Assembly (NCBI GenBank): GCA_040752895.1
Contig: JBFMHN010000002.1
Location: forward strand, 392,368 to 456,367
Length of the DNA: 64,000 nucleotides
From: Pseudomonadota bacterium
Lineage (GTDB): Bacteria; Pseudomonadota; Alphaproteobacteria; GCA-2746255
Reading direction: 5' to 3'
Part shown: positions 39,074 to 47,489 of the stretch, one piece after another
Numbering within the stretch: position 1 is the first letter of the stretch
Layout of the letters: each line of letters begins with the position of its first letter
The notes under the pieces: model-generated
Database searches by the model: none
What the model was told of the DNA's origin: nothing
The model's input: the letters and a program-made list of their open reading frames with translations, nothing else
Position numbers and translations under genes: made by a program

Positions 39074-39822
39074 GGCGCCTCCGGCCTTTCCCGCGGCGTC
39101 CGCTCGCGGGCGATGGCGAGGAAAACCTCTTCCAGCGTTTGCCGGCCATGGCGTTCGATCAGGCCTTGCGGGCTTCCCCGATCGACGATCCGGCCCCGCT
39201 GCAGCACAATGACGTCGTCGCAGAGCCGTTCGACCTCCGCCATGTTGTGGGAGGCAAGCAGGAGCGTGGCGCCCGTCTCGCGCCGCGTGCGTTCGAGGTA
39301 ACCGCGCACCCAGTCCGCCGTCTCGGGGTCGAGGGAGGCGGTCGGTTCGTCGAGCAGCAGCAGCGCAGGCCGGTTGAGGAGCGCCTTCGCCAGCGCCACC
39401 CGGGTGCGCTGGCCGGAAGAAAGGCTGCCCATCGGGCGATGGAAGAAGTCCTTGAGGTCGAGGTCGCGGGCGAGCTCCTCAAGGCGCTCGGACGCCTTGG
39501 GGATGCCATAGAGGCGGGCATAGACGAGCAGGTTCTCGCAAGCCGTCAGGCGCCGCGGTAATTCCACGTAAGGGGAGGAGAAATTCATCTTCGGCAGGAC
39601 GCGGTAGCGGTGGTTGCGCATGTCGCAACCCAAAACGACCGCCCGCCCGCCGGTGGGCAGCAGAAGGCCCAGCAGGATCGCGAGCGTGGTCGTCTTGCCG
39701 GCGCCGTTGCCGCCCAGAAGCGCCGTCGTGGTGCCGGTTTTCACGGCAAAACTGATACCGTCCACGGCGGGGATCGCGCCAAAACGCTTGGTGAGGTTTT
39801 CAACCAGGATCGCCGTTTCCAT
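39070..39822 (-). CDS. ABC transporter ATP-binding protein
   Basis: A 250-residue ATPase partner of the downstream permease: Walker A LGGNGAGKTTTLAI, Q-loop region around KMNFSSPYVELP, signature LSSGQRTRVALAKALL, Walker B LLLLDEPTASLDPE and switch His in LLASHNMAEVERL. All catalytic residues are present. ATG 39822 starts right at the nucleotide-binding domain (METAILVENLTKRFG). Together the pair forms a two-gene exporter. Confidence 0.9.
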   Translation of the reverse strand: METAILVENLTKRFGAIPAVDGISFAVKTGTTTALLGGNGAGKTTTLAILLGLLLPTGGRAVVLGCDMRNHRYRVLPKMNFSSPYVELPRRLTACENLLVYARLYGIPKASERLEELARDLDLKDFFHRPMGSLSSGQRTRVALAKALLNRPALLLLDEPTASLDPETADWVRGYLERTRRETGATLLLASHNMAEVERLCDDVIVLQRGRIVDRGSPQGLIERHGRQTLEEVFLAIARERTPRERPEAP

Positions 39823-39975
39823 GCCGGCCCATAAAAGGGCGCGCCCCGTGTTCTGGCAAGGGATAACCCGCGCGCGGTCCGGCGCGGGCAGTTTTGTCTT
39901 GCCTTGGCCGGCCGCCCTCAAGCCTTGTTTCCGGTCGGGCAAGACCGCATAGTTTCGGCCGAAGGGTGGCGCGGC

Positions 39976-40302
39976 ATGGGCGAAGAAGGCATGGGCGAAG
40001 AACGGTTTTGCCGAAACCCGGCGGTCAGCGTGACGGCGGTCGAGGCCGACCTTTTCCTCGTCGAGCCCATAGGCCAGGACGTTTACTATTTGAACGCCAT
40101 CGCCGGCGGCATCTGGCAGGTCCTGGAAGCGCCGGCCATGCGGGAAGAGGTCCTCCGGCTTTATGCGGCGGCCTTTCCCGATGAGGACCCGACCCTTCTG
40201 GCGCGCGAAGTGGGTGCCACCTTCGACGACATGGCCCGGCTCGGGCTTGTGATCAGCGCTCCTGAAACGCTTGAGCGGAAGTCCGAAACATCCGATCCGT
40301 AA
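39976..40302 (+). CDS. PqqD-like protein (RiPP recognition element fold)
   Basis: A 108-residue protein with the PqqD pattern: RNPAVSVTAVEADLFLVEP, YYLNAIAGGIWQVLEAP and EEVLRLYAAAFP, then DDMARLGLVI. PqqD-type domains bind leader peptides of modified peptides, and stand-alone copies also occur in polysaccharide/exosortase loci. No PqqA or radical-SAM gene is nearby. ATG 39976 has GAAGGG upstream; ATG 39991 begins a 15-base tandem repeat of the first codons. The 3' end overlaps the convergent hlyD-like gene by 50 bases. Confidence 0.72.
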   Translation: MGEEGMGEERFCRNPAVSVTAVEADLFLVEPIGQDVYYLNAIAGGIWQVLEAPAMREEVLRLYAAAFPDEDPTLLAREVGATFDDMARLGLVISAPETLERKSETSDP

Positions 40303-41596
40303 GGTAGGAAAGAATGGACTTCTCGCCGATCCGCAGATCGACGTCCACTTCCATGCCCGGCTGCACCGGCTGTTCGTCGGGCCGTTTGCCGAGATGGGCC
40401 CTCTCCGTGCGGATGACGACGGTAAAGTAGGACTCGCCGCCCGCGGCCGGCGTCACGGCGTTCGCCGCGACCTGCTCGACCCGGCCGTCGAGGCTTCCGA
40501 AGCGAAGGAAGTCGTATGTGCGGAACTTGACCCGCGCCGCCTGCCCAAGGGCGACATAACCTATGTCGCGATTCTGGACGCGCGCCTCGACGATAAGGCT
40601 GTCCGTCGTCGGCACGATGTTCATCAGGGGATCGTTCCCGCCGATTGTCTGACCGACGCTCGTGACCCGCAGGTTCTGGACGATGCCGGCGGCCGGCGCC
40701 CGGATCACGAGCGCCTCGCGCTGACTCTTTCGCTGGGCCAGCGCGCCTTCGGTCGCGTCACGCTCTTTCTGGGCGGCGGCCAGGTGGTCGAGAGCCTCGG
40801 CGTGGAATTTCTGTCCAACCGCTTTTTGGCGTTCCTTCGCCTCGGCGAAGGCGGCGATCAATCTTTCCCGGGCTTCGGCCAGCGTGCCTTCGGATTCGGA
40901 AAGCTGGCGCTGGATCGAAAGGTGGCGAAGTTCCGGGAAATAGCCTTTTTCCACCAATAGGTTGACGGAACGTTCCTGCTTTTTCAGGAGGGCGAGGCTG
41001 TTTTGCAGTTCCTCGATCCTGAGGGTCAACGCCTCGACGTCGCTGGCGCGCTGCTCGACCACGCTCGCCGCGATTTTTTCATCGCTGGCGAGCGTGGTCG
41101 AGCGGGATTCGAAGAGCCGGGTCTGCAATTGTTCGAGATCGGGCCGCGCCGCGTGCAGCGCGGCCGGAAACTCGGGCCGCGATCGGGTCGCTTCCGCCTC
41201 GAGGCGGGCGCTCCTGGCCGCCAGGCCGTACCACGCGTCCTGCAGGCGGGTGATTTCCTCCTCCAAAAGGCTGGCGTCGAGTTCGACCAGCGCCTGCCCG
41301 GCGTCCACCCTGTCGCCCTCTTGCACGTGAACGGCGACGACCCTTCCCCCTTCCGGATGGTTGATGATCTTCACGCGGCCGAAGGGGCGCACGACGCCTT
41401 GGGCGGTGGCGACCTGTTCGACCGTGCCAAGACCCGCCCAGATAAGGACGGCGGCCAGGAAAAGCGCGATGGTGAAGATAAGGAGGCCGGCCAGAGGTGC
41501 CGGTTCCGCGTCCAGGCCGACCGCCTTGGGATGAAAGTCGGCATCGGTCTGCGTTACCTTCCGGAACAGCGAGAGAATTTGGCGCGCCCGCGTCAT
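40253..41596 (-). CDS. HlyD-type membrane fusion protein of type I secretion
   Basis: A 447-residue periplasmic adaptor with one N-terminal membrane helix (LLIFTIALFLAAVLIWAGL), a lipoyl half-motif (IINHPEGGRVVAVHVQEGD), a long alpha-helical coiled coil (about 115-300) and a returning lipoyl/beta-barrel part (IRAPAAGIVQNL, VQPGMEVDVDLRIGEKSIL). It bridges the ABC exporter to a TolC-type channel, which is not in the window. Start overlaps the ABC gene stop by 4 bases. Confidence 0.9.
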   Translation of the reverse strand: MTRARQILSLFRKVTQTDADFHPKAVGLDAEPAPLAGLLIFTIALFLAAVLIWAGLGTVEQVATAQGVVRPFGRVKIINHPEGGRVVAVHVQEGDRVDAGQALVELDASLLEEEITRLQDAWYGLAARSARLEAEATRSRPEFPAALHAARPDLEQLQTRLFESRSTTLASDEKIAASVVEQRASDVEALTLRIEELQNSLALLKKQERSVNLLVEKGYFPELRHLSIQRQLSESEGTLAEARERLIAAFAEAKERQKAVGQKFHAEALDHLAAAQKERDATEGALAQRKSQREALVIRAPAAGIVQNLRVTSVGQTIGGNDPLMNIVPTTDSLIVEARVQNRDIGYVALGQAARVKFRTYDFLRFGSLDGRVEQVAANAVTPAAGGESYFTVVIRTERAHLGKRPDEQPVQPGMEVDVDLRIGEKSILSYLTDRMFRTSAQAFQER

Positions 41597-43764
41597 GTGC
41601 CTTCTCCTCCCACAAGGTCGGCCAAGCGCTCGCGCACCACGTCCAGCATTTCCGACGCCGGCCCCTCGCGTTCGATCCGTCCGTCCACCAGGAGGACGAC
41701 GCGGTCCGCGATGGCAGCCGGCGTCAGCCGGTTCGTGAGCAGAAGGATGGTATGCCCCTTCGCCTTCCGGCGCAGCTTGTGAAGCAGCGCCGCCTCGGCC
41801 GCCGGGTCGATGGCGTTCGTCGTCTCGTCCAGGATCAGCACCTTCGGGTTGCGGGCCAGCGCCCTAGCGAGGCAGAGCAACTGCCGCTGGCCGGCGGAAA
41901 GCCCGCGCCCGCCTTCGCCGAGAAGCGTGTCGTAACCTTTCGGCAGGCGCTGGATGAAGGCGTGGGCGCCGACGAATTTCGCAGCCTCCACGGCACGCGC
42001 CGCCGGCATGCCGTGAAGGCCGAAGAGAAGGTTCTCGCGCACGGTGCCGGAAAAAATCTGGCTTTCCTGCGGCCCGGCGATCACCTGCCGGCGCAGGGCG
42101 GGGGCGGAGAAATGGGCGGCGTCCGCCGCGTCCAGAAGAATCCGTCCCGCGGTCGGCGCGTAAAGGCCTTGCACCAGCTTCGCCAGCGTGCTTTTCCCCG
42201 AACCGGCCGGGCCGACGATCGCAACGACCGTCTCCTTTGGGATTTCGAGAGTAACGCCGCGCAACACCTCCGGCAGTTCCGGCGCGTAGCGAAAGGAGAC
42301 GTTCTCGAAACGAAGGGCACCGGTAATGGGCGGCAAGACCGTCGCCATGCCCGGCGCGCCTTCGGCGGGGGCGGCGAAGAGGGCGTTAAGTTCGTGAAAG
42401 GCGGTCCGCGTCTCCTGCAGTTGATTCCAGGCGGAAACGGCTTGGCGGACGGGTGCGATCGCGCGGCCGGCCAGAAGGTTCGCGGCGACCAGCGCGCCGA
42501 TGCTGAGTTCGCCGGCGATGACCAAACGGGCGCCGACGAAGATGATCGCAAGCGCGGTCAGTTGCTGTAACAGAGCGGCGAGGGCATTTACGAGCGCGGC
42601 CAGATGGTCGGCGCGGAAGCCGGCGCCGGCGGCTTCCGCTACCCGTTCCTCCCACCGGCGTTCGACCTCGGGCTCCAGGCTCAAGGCCTTCACGGTCAAC
42701 GCGTTCCGAAGCGTCTCGAGATAGGCCGACGACCGCGCGGCGAGCGCCCGGAAGCGTTCCTCGAAGAGTCCTTTCTGCGCTCGGTAGAGCGCTAGGGAAA
42801 CGAGCGCGAAGAGAAAAAGCGCGGCAAGCGCGATGACACCGAGCAGCGGGCTGAGGAAGAAAAGGACGATCAGGAAAAGAAGAACGAAAAACTGATCGAT
42901 CAGGAGGACCGGCACGGACCCGGTAAAGAATTCACGGACCGTGTCGAGCCGGCGAAGGCGCTCGTTCATCAGGCCGGCGGGGGCCGCCTCCAGGTCCCGG
43001 TAAGGGAGGTGGAGCACGCGGTGCATCGTTTCGCCGCCGAGGGTTGCGTCAATCCGCGCGCCGGTATGGCTCACGACGTAGCCCCGGATGCCGCGTAGCA
43101 CGGCGTCGAAGGCATAAAGGCTCAGCATGCCGAGGGCGAGCACGTTGAGGGTGTCGAGGGCGGCCTGGGCGATCACCTTGTTGTAGACCGTCATGACGAA
43201 AAGGGGCGTCGCCAGCGCGAAGAGGTTGATAACGAGAGAGGCGATCAGAATCTTGACAAGGACGCGCTGGAAACGCCCCGCGAAAAGGCCGCGCAGGCCT
43301 TCCCCGGCGGTGACGGCCGGCCGCCGGCGGAAAAGCAGGACGTCCTGTTCGGCGCCAAGCCGGCCCGCCTTCTCCTCCCGGCTTTTTCCGCTTGCCGGAT
43401 CGAACAGGCGGAGATGCTCGCCCTTGCGTTCAAGCGCGAGCAGGGTTGGCTTGCCGTCGCCGTCGAGGAGCAGGAAGGGCGGACGGACGTTCCCCGGCTT
43501 CGCGCGCCGCCGCTTTGCCCGGAAGCCGAGCCGTCTTAAGGCGCGGACGAAATCCTTCGCCGCCGCCCCTTCTTTCGCAGGCGGCAGCAGGGCATAAAGG
43601 TCAGCGGCATCCAGCGGCCTTCCGGCCTCCGCCATCAGCACGGAGAGGATGGCGCGAAAAGGGTCTCCCGATGGGGATGGCGACGGCGCCGCCGGGGATG
43701 GGGGAACTGCCTTTTTTTCAGCGTCGCCGTTTTTCGGCAGGTGTGCTCCGGTAACCTGCAGCAC
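41593..43764 (-). CDS. Type I secretion ABC transporter with C39-like domain
   Basis: A 723-residue fused permease-ATPase. Residues about 35-150 form a C39-peptidase-like domain without the catalytic Cys, a substrate-docking type as in HlyB. The membrane domain starts near 165. The ATPase has Walker A GPAGSGKST, an LSAGQ signature, Walker B LILDETTNAIDP, and Asn678 in LLTNRLTPAAI where the switch His is normally found. Hydrolysis may therefore be slow or rely on the Walker B Glu. GTG 43764 is the first codon of the open frame; no Shine-Dalgarno is evident. The secreted substrate is not identified here. Confidence 0.86.
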   Translation of the reverse strand: MLQVTGAHLPKNGDAEKKAVPPSPAAPSPSPSGDPFRAILSVLMAEAGRPLDAADLYALLPPAKEGAAAKDFVRALRRLGFRAKRRRAKPGNVRPPFLLLDGDGKPTLLALERKGEHLRLFDPASGKSREEKAGRLGAEQDVLLFRRRPAVTAGEGLRGLFAGRFQRVLVKILIASLVINLFALATPLFVMTVYNKVIAQAALDTLNVLALGMLSLYAFDAVLRGIRGYVVSHTGARIDATLGGETMHRVLHLPYRDLEAAPAGLMNERLRRLDTVREFFTGSVPVLLIDQFFVLLFLIVLFFLSPLLGVIALAALFLFALVSLALYRAQKGLFEERFRALAARSSAYLETLRNALTVKALSLEPEVERRWEERVAEAAGAGFRADHLAALVNALAALLQQLTALAIIFVGARLVIAGELSIGALVAANLLAGRAIAPVRQAVSAWNQLQETRTAFHELNALFAAPAEGAPGMATVLPPITGALRFENVSFRYAPELPEVLRGVTLEIPKETVVAIVGPAGSGKSTLAKLVQGLYAPTAGRILLDAADAAHFSAPALRRQVIAGPQESQIFSGTVRENLLFGLHGMPAARAVEAAKFVGAHAFIQRLPKGYDTLLGEGGRGLSAGQRQLLCLARALARNPKVLILDETTNAIDPAAEAALLHKLRRKAKGHTILLLTNRLTPAAIADRVVLLVDGRIEREGPASEMLDVVRERLADLVGGEGT

Positions 43765-43840
43765 GGTTAAGACACCTTTCTAGCCGACTCTTCGGGCCGG
43801 TCTCTCGGGTTGCGGCTTTCGGTCCGGCATTCTTGCGAAC

Positions 43841-43872
43841 AATAAAACTCCGCGGTATTAAAATCCGCGGAG
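43841..43872 (-). terminator. Terminator-like hairpin in the leader of the type I secretion genes
   Basis: CTCCGCGG (43848-43855) and CCGCGGAG (43865-43872) form a perfect 8-bp stem with a 9-base AT loop. Read on the minus strand the stem is followed by TTTTATT. No minus-strand gene lies upstream, so a transcript reaching it would be the leader of the ABC/HlyD pair; attenuation is inferred. Confidence 0.5.
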
Positions 43873-44048
43873 CCAGAAGGAAAACGGTAAAGAAATCGTA
43901 GGCGAAAATCCATCGGCCCGGCGGCGGATCGCGGCCCGCGCCAGCGCTTATGATGCAACTTGTTGGAAACACAGGTTTTTTTTAAACGCCCCCGATCGCC
44001 TAAGCTTTTTTGATTTCCCGGGATGAGCGGTTTCTGTTAGATTTTCGT

Positions 44049-45194
44049 ATGACTTACGGTAAGCGCTTCGCAGACGTTAGGGTGTGGCGGGCGAACCTTC
44101 GGCGGCTCGTATGCGCCGCCTTTACCGGTGCTTTTTTCGCAAGCTTTCCTGCCACCGGGCCTTCGGGTGCGGCCGATGCCACGCAGCCGGAACTATCGCC
44201 GGCCGAGCGGAAGGCGCTTCTCGGCGCGCTCTCCGGCACGGAGGAAGGCCTCGCCGATCTCGACCGGCTTCTCACCCAAGGCAAGGCCGGCTCCAAGGAA
44301 GTGGAGGCGCGCGCCGAGAACCTTCTTCAGCAATTGAAAGCGGGCGGCTTCATCCAGGACGCCACGGCGGCGCTTACGGTCGCCGATCGGATCATCCAGG
44401 CTTCCATTTCCCATTCGGGGGGTGGCGCGAAGATCATCCAATTCGATCCTTCCAGCAATTTCCTTCCGTCGAAAGACGTCATCGCGCTCGATTTTGGGCC
44501 GTCCGATAAGAAGGTCAGCCCCGGCTTCGAGCGCATCACCACCCTCGACAAGCGCATCGAGCCGGCCGAAAAGGACGGCCTTCAGGCGATTCGCCGCCCC
44601 GGCCAGGACACCCTCCAGTCGGGTGGCATGATCGGCATCGGCAATTTGAAGGTCGAACTCACGAAAAGCGGCCGCTGGCGGATCATCCTGATGACGGAAG
44701 CCTTGGGCGAAGGCGGTGCCGCGGCACCCTTCGGGGAGTTCATCATGGTGAACGGGGTCAATATCCCGATCGCCCAGGCCCTGCCGGAGGATTGGGTTCG
44801 GGTTGCGCGGCTTAAGACCGGGGGTGAGTCGGCGGCCGAAATCTTCAATCCATCACAGGCCGGCCCCACTGCCCGGTTTGCCGGCGGCATCATTGTTCTT
44901 GAGGTGGACGTGCCGGGCAGCGAATTGAAAATCGGATTTTCTTCCGGAAAAACATACCTGACCGGGGCGATTTTCGAGCCGACGGACAAGCCTAGCGTTC
45001 TCAACCTGCCACCGGAGGCCAAGGACGCCGTTTTTTCAGACAAGCGGCGCCTGCAAGTGGAAGCGAATGTCAGCTCGAAAGTTGCCGAATTGGTCGCCGA
45101 ACTTGTGACCAAGGCCAAGGACAGCGAAAAAAAGAAATCGCTCGATCTGCCGGAGCCTGTCCTCAAGAATGAGCGGATCGCAAGCCCCAGCTAA
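44049..45194 (+). CDS. Secreted protein of unknown function in the polysaccharide locus
   Basis: A 381-residue protein with a signal-like segment (LRRLVCAAFTGAFFASFPATG). The mature N-terminal part is helical (LSPAERKALLGALSGTEEGL, DLDRLLTQGKAG, EVEARAENLLQQLK); the middle has a beta-rich region (GNLKVELTKSGRWRIILMT, GEFIMVNGVNIPIAQALP, GGIIVLEVDVPGSELKIGF); the end is charged and helical. I do not recognise the family. ATG 44049 is used since it precedes the signal segment closely; the frame opens earlier at 44010. The last 26 bases overlap the possible start of the barrel gene. Confidence 0.7.
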   Translation: MTYGKRFADVRVWRANLRRLVCAAFTGAFFASFPATGPSGAADATQPELSPAERKALLGALSGTEEGLADLDRLLTQGKAGSKEVEARAENLLQQLKAGGFIQDATAALTVADRIIQASISHSGGGAKIIQFDPSSNFLPSKDVIALDFGPSDKKVSPGFERITTLDKRIEPAEKDGLQAIRRPGQDTLQSGGMIGIGNLKVELTKSGRWRIILMTEALGEGGAAAPFGEFIMVNGVNIPIAQALPEDWVRVARLKTGGESAAEIFNPSQAGPTARFAGGIIVLEVDVPGSELKIGFSSGKTYLTGAIFEPTDKPSVLNLPPEAKDAVFSDKRRLQVEANVSSKVAELVAELVTKAKDSEKKKSLDLPEPVLKNERIASPS

Positions 45195-46542
45195 GCCGAA
45201 AGTCCATCCTTTTCGTTCTTCCCCATGCGGCGTGGCGGGCCATACCGGAGAGAGCAAGCCTTTGTGGACCTGCCGACTGCGGCGTTTTGGTCTTTTGGCC
45301 CTGTTTGGTGTGGCGGGGACCGGGGCCGCCCTTGCCCAGACGGCGAAGGAGGATTCGGTCACCACCCGCGTCCGTCCGGACTACGACGCCTTAGGGATCG
45401 AGTCGCGGGATTTCTTTCCCGCCACCGGGACGGCGGCTGACCCGGCGGTGAGCAGTTTTATCCTCTTCCCGAAAATAGATATCGAGACGGAGTACGATGA
45501 CAACACCTTCCGCACCGAAACGGACAAACGTGCCGACACGGTCTTTCGCGTGAAGCCGGGTATTCGCGCCGAATCGGACTGGGATAACCACTTGCTTGCC
45601 TTTCGCGCGAACGGCGAGCTCGGCCGCTTCGCCGAGAACGGAAGCGAGGATTACAACGACTATAATTTCGGCGTGAACGGCCAGCTGGATTTGACGGAGG
45701 AAATGTCGGTGGGCCTGGGGAGCGGTTTCGCGCGGGCGCACCAGGACCGCGGCTCGCCGGACGACACCGGCCTCGGCATTCCGCTGACGAAATTTTTCCA
45801 GACGTCTTACGACGCCAACGTCGTTTTCACGGGCGAGCCTCTTTCCTTTCGCCTGGACGGGGTGGCGGACGTCTTCAATTTCCAGGACGCCGGCCCCATC
45901 AACAACGACGACCAGGACCGCAACAAATACAAGACGACCTTCCGCGTCGGCTATGAAATCCTCGAAGGCACGACGCTCTTCGTGCAGCCAGGCTACAACG
46001 TCGTTCGCTATGACGCGGCGGTGGACGACGAGGGCCTTCGCCGGGATTCACAGGGCTATGAAGTCCTCGCCGGGTTCACCTGGGATCTCTCCGGCGTCAC
46101 CTTCCTCGAACTCGGCGCGGGCTATCTCCGTCAGAGCTTCGACGACCCGCTGCTGGGCACGGTGAGAGGCCCCTCCTTCAGTGGCGATCTGGTCTGGAAC
46201 GCGACGGATCTCATGACGCTGACCGGCAGACTGTCACGGACGGTCAAGGAAACGACGCTCCGCAACGCCTCCGGCATCCTGGAAACCAATCTCGAATTCG
46301 TGGTGGATTACGACCCGCTGGAAAACCTGATCTTCACTCTGAGCGGGGCGTTCCGCAACCAGGACTTCAAGGGGATAGACCGCAGCGAGGATGGGGTTCG
46401 CTTCCGGCTCGGCATGAAATATCTTATGAATCCTAACGTGGTGTGGGAATTGCGCTACGAGAACGAGGATTTGGATTCAAACCTGGCTGGCGAAAGCTAT
46501 AAGAACAACCAGTGGCTTGGGCGGCTGACCTTCCGTCTGTAA
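45169..46542 (+). CDS. Outer-membrane beta-barrel protein
   Basis: A protein of up to 457 residues with a signal peptide (LRRFGLLALFGVAGTGAALAQ) and alternating-pattern strands such as HLLAFRANGELGRFAENG, FGVNGQLDLTEEMSVGLG, VDYDPLENLIFTLSGAF, ending in LGRLTFRL with the C-terminal aromatic/hydrophobic pattern of barrels. The SSFILFPKIDIETEYDDNTFR start of the barrel is typical of VpsM-like exopolysaccharide barrels. TTG 45262, with GGAGAG upstream, would give a shorter and more normal signal peptide than ATG 45169. Likely the outer-membrane channel of the locus. Confidence 0.85.
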   Translation: MSGSQAPAKPKVHPFRSSPCGVAGHTGESKPLWTCRLRRFGLLALFGVAGTGAALAQTAKEDSVTTRVRPDYDALGIESRDFFPATGTAADPAVSSFILFPKIDIETEYDDNTFRTETDKRADTVFRVKPGIRAESDWDNHLLAFRANGELGRFAENGSEDYNDYNFGVNGQLDLTEEMSVGLGSGFARAHQDRGSPDDTGLGIPLTKFFQTSYDANVVFTGEPLSFRLDGVADVFNFQDAGPINNDDQDRNKYKTTFRVGYEILEGTTLFVQPGYNVVRYDAAVDDEGLRRDSQGYEVLAGFTWDLSGVTFLELGAGYLRQSFDDPLLGTVRGPSFSGDLVWNATDLMTLTGRLSRTVKETTLRNASGILETNLEFVVDYDPLENLIFTLSGAFRNQDFKGIDRSEDGVRFRLGMKYLMNPNVVWELRYENEDLDSNLAGESYKNNQWLGRLTFRL

Positions 46543-46559
46543 GGGGCGGGGAGCGCGGG

Positions 46560-47204
46560 ATGACGAAGCGGGAAAAAGAAAAAAGCGCGTATTTTCGCCG
46601 CCGCCGCGGCGCGGAGCGTTGCCCGCGTCGAAGGATTTTCCCGGCGGCGGGCGTCGCCCTTGCGGGTATCTTCTTCTTTCTTTTGTTCGCGGCCGGGTCC
46701 TTGGCCCAGAACCCGGGAGAGACCAAAGCTTCGGATTCGGTCGGGGTGGAGTACTACCTTGGGGCGGGGGACAAGCTGAAGGTCACGGTCTTCGGGCAGC
46801 CCGACATTTCTGGCGAGTTCGACATCGACGGCGCGGGCTATATCTCCCTGCCGCTTCTGGGGCAGGTCAAGGCGGCCGATCACACCGCCCGCGACCTGCA
46901 AACGCAGATCGAGCGCGAGCTCGACGCCAAGTTCATCATCGACCCCAAGGTCAGCATCGAGGTCCGCAATTTCCGGCCCTTCTTCATCCTGGGCCAGGTC
47001 ACCAAGCCGGGAAGCTACCCTTACCAGAGCGGCATCGATATTCGCCAGGCGATCGCCATCGGCGGCGGCTTCACCCGGCGGGCGCAAACGGACGTCGTGA
47101 CGCTGATCCGGCGGACGGGGGCAGGGAAAACCCGCTACGATGCGACCCTCGACGTACCGGTCCTGCCGGGAGATACGATCGAGGTCGAGCGCCGCCTCTT
47201 CTAG
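46560..47204 (+). CDS. Short polysaccharide export protein (Wza/OPX family)
   Basis: A 214-residue periplasmic polysaccharide export protein. After a hydrophobic signal segment (AGVALAGIFFFLLFAAGSLA) come the export domain (YYLGAGDKLKVTVFGQPDIS, ISLPLLGQVKAADHTARDL) and one SLBB domain (FFILGQVTKPGSYPYQSGID, AIAIGGGFTRRAQTD). It lacks a lipobox Cys and the C-terminal outer-membrane helix of Escherichia coli Wza (379 residues), so it belongs to the short class that needs a separate barrel. GGGGAG precedes ATG 46560. Confidence 0.9.
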   Translation: MTKREKEKSAYFRRRRGAERCPRRRIFPAAGVALAGIFFFLLFAAGSLAQNPGETKASDSVGVEYYLGAGDKLKVTVFGQPDISGEFDIDGAGYISLPLLGQVKAADHTARDLQTQIERELDAKFIIDPKVSIEVRNFRPFFILGQVTKPGSYPYQSGIDIRQAIAIGGGFTRRAQTDVVTLIRRTGAGKTRYDATLDVPVLPGDTIEVERRLF

Positions 47205-47239
47205 CCAGGCCCTACTTTAACGTCGGCGCCGACCATACC

Positions 47240-47259
47240 CTCTCACGTGAATGTGAGAG
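47240..47259. repeat. Hairpin after the Wza-like gene
   Basis: CTCTCAC (47240-47246) and GTGAGAG (47253-47259) form a perfect 7-bp stem with loop GTGAAT. No T tract follows. It lies 36 bases after the Wza-like stop, at the start of the AT-rich gap before the kinase gene. Confidence 0.5.
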
Positions 47260-47398
47260 CCGAGGGCATTTCATTAAAAACATAACAAATCTAACAAGTT
47301 AGCGCCAATTATCCGACCGTTTATGATAGATGTTTGCCGGAAGTGAATGGAAAAATAGCAAAAAGGGTTTACGGAAAATCCTAAAATATGCGGTAAGC

Positions 47399-47430
47399 TT
47401 ACGTCAATTCCTAACGGCGCCTATATAGGC
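47399..47430 (+). promoter_or_regulatory. Candidate promoter and palindrome before the BY-kinase gene
   Basis: TTACGT (47399-47404) and TATATA (47422-47427) are spaced 17 bases apart. The -10 is embedded in a 12-bp perfect palindrome GCCTATATAGGC (47419-47430), a possible operator. The surrounding 285-base gap is AT-rich compared with the genes on either side. Confidence 0.5.
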
Positions 47431-47489
47431 TACGGCGTTCGGGCAATGGCCGACGCCTTGAGATCTTAAGGGGGATCTGGGGAGAAGCG

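Noticed and set aside
39904-39975. Longer N-terminus of the PqqD-like protein
   Set aside because: The extra codons overlap the upstream region of the divergent ABC gene, and the SD-supported ATG 39976 gives a normal PqqD length.
43718-43972. Small minus-strand frames before the type I exporter as peptide substrates
   Set aside because: No leader motif, no good ribosome binding site, and they overlap the exporter start in a GC-rich frame, as expected by chance.
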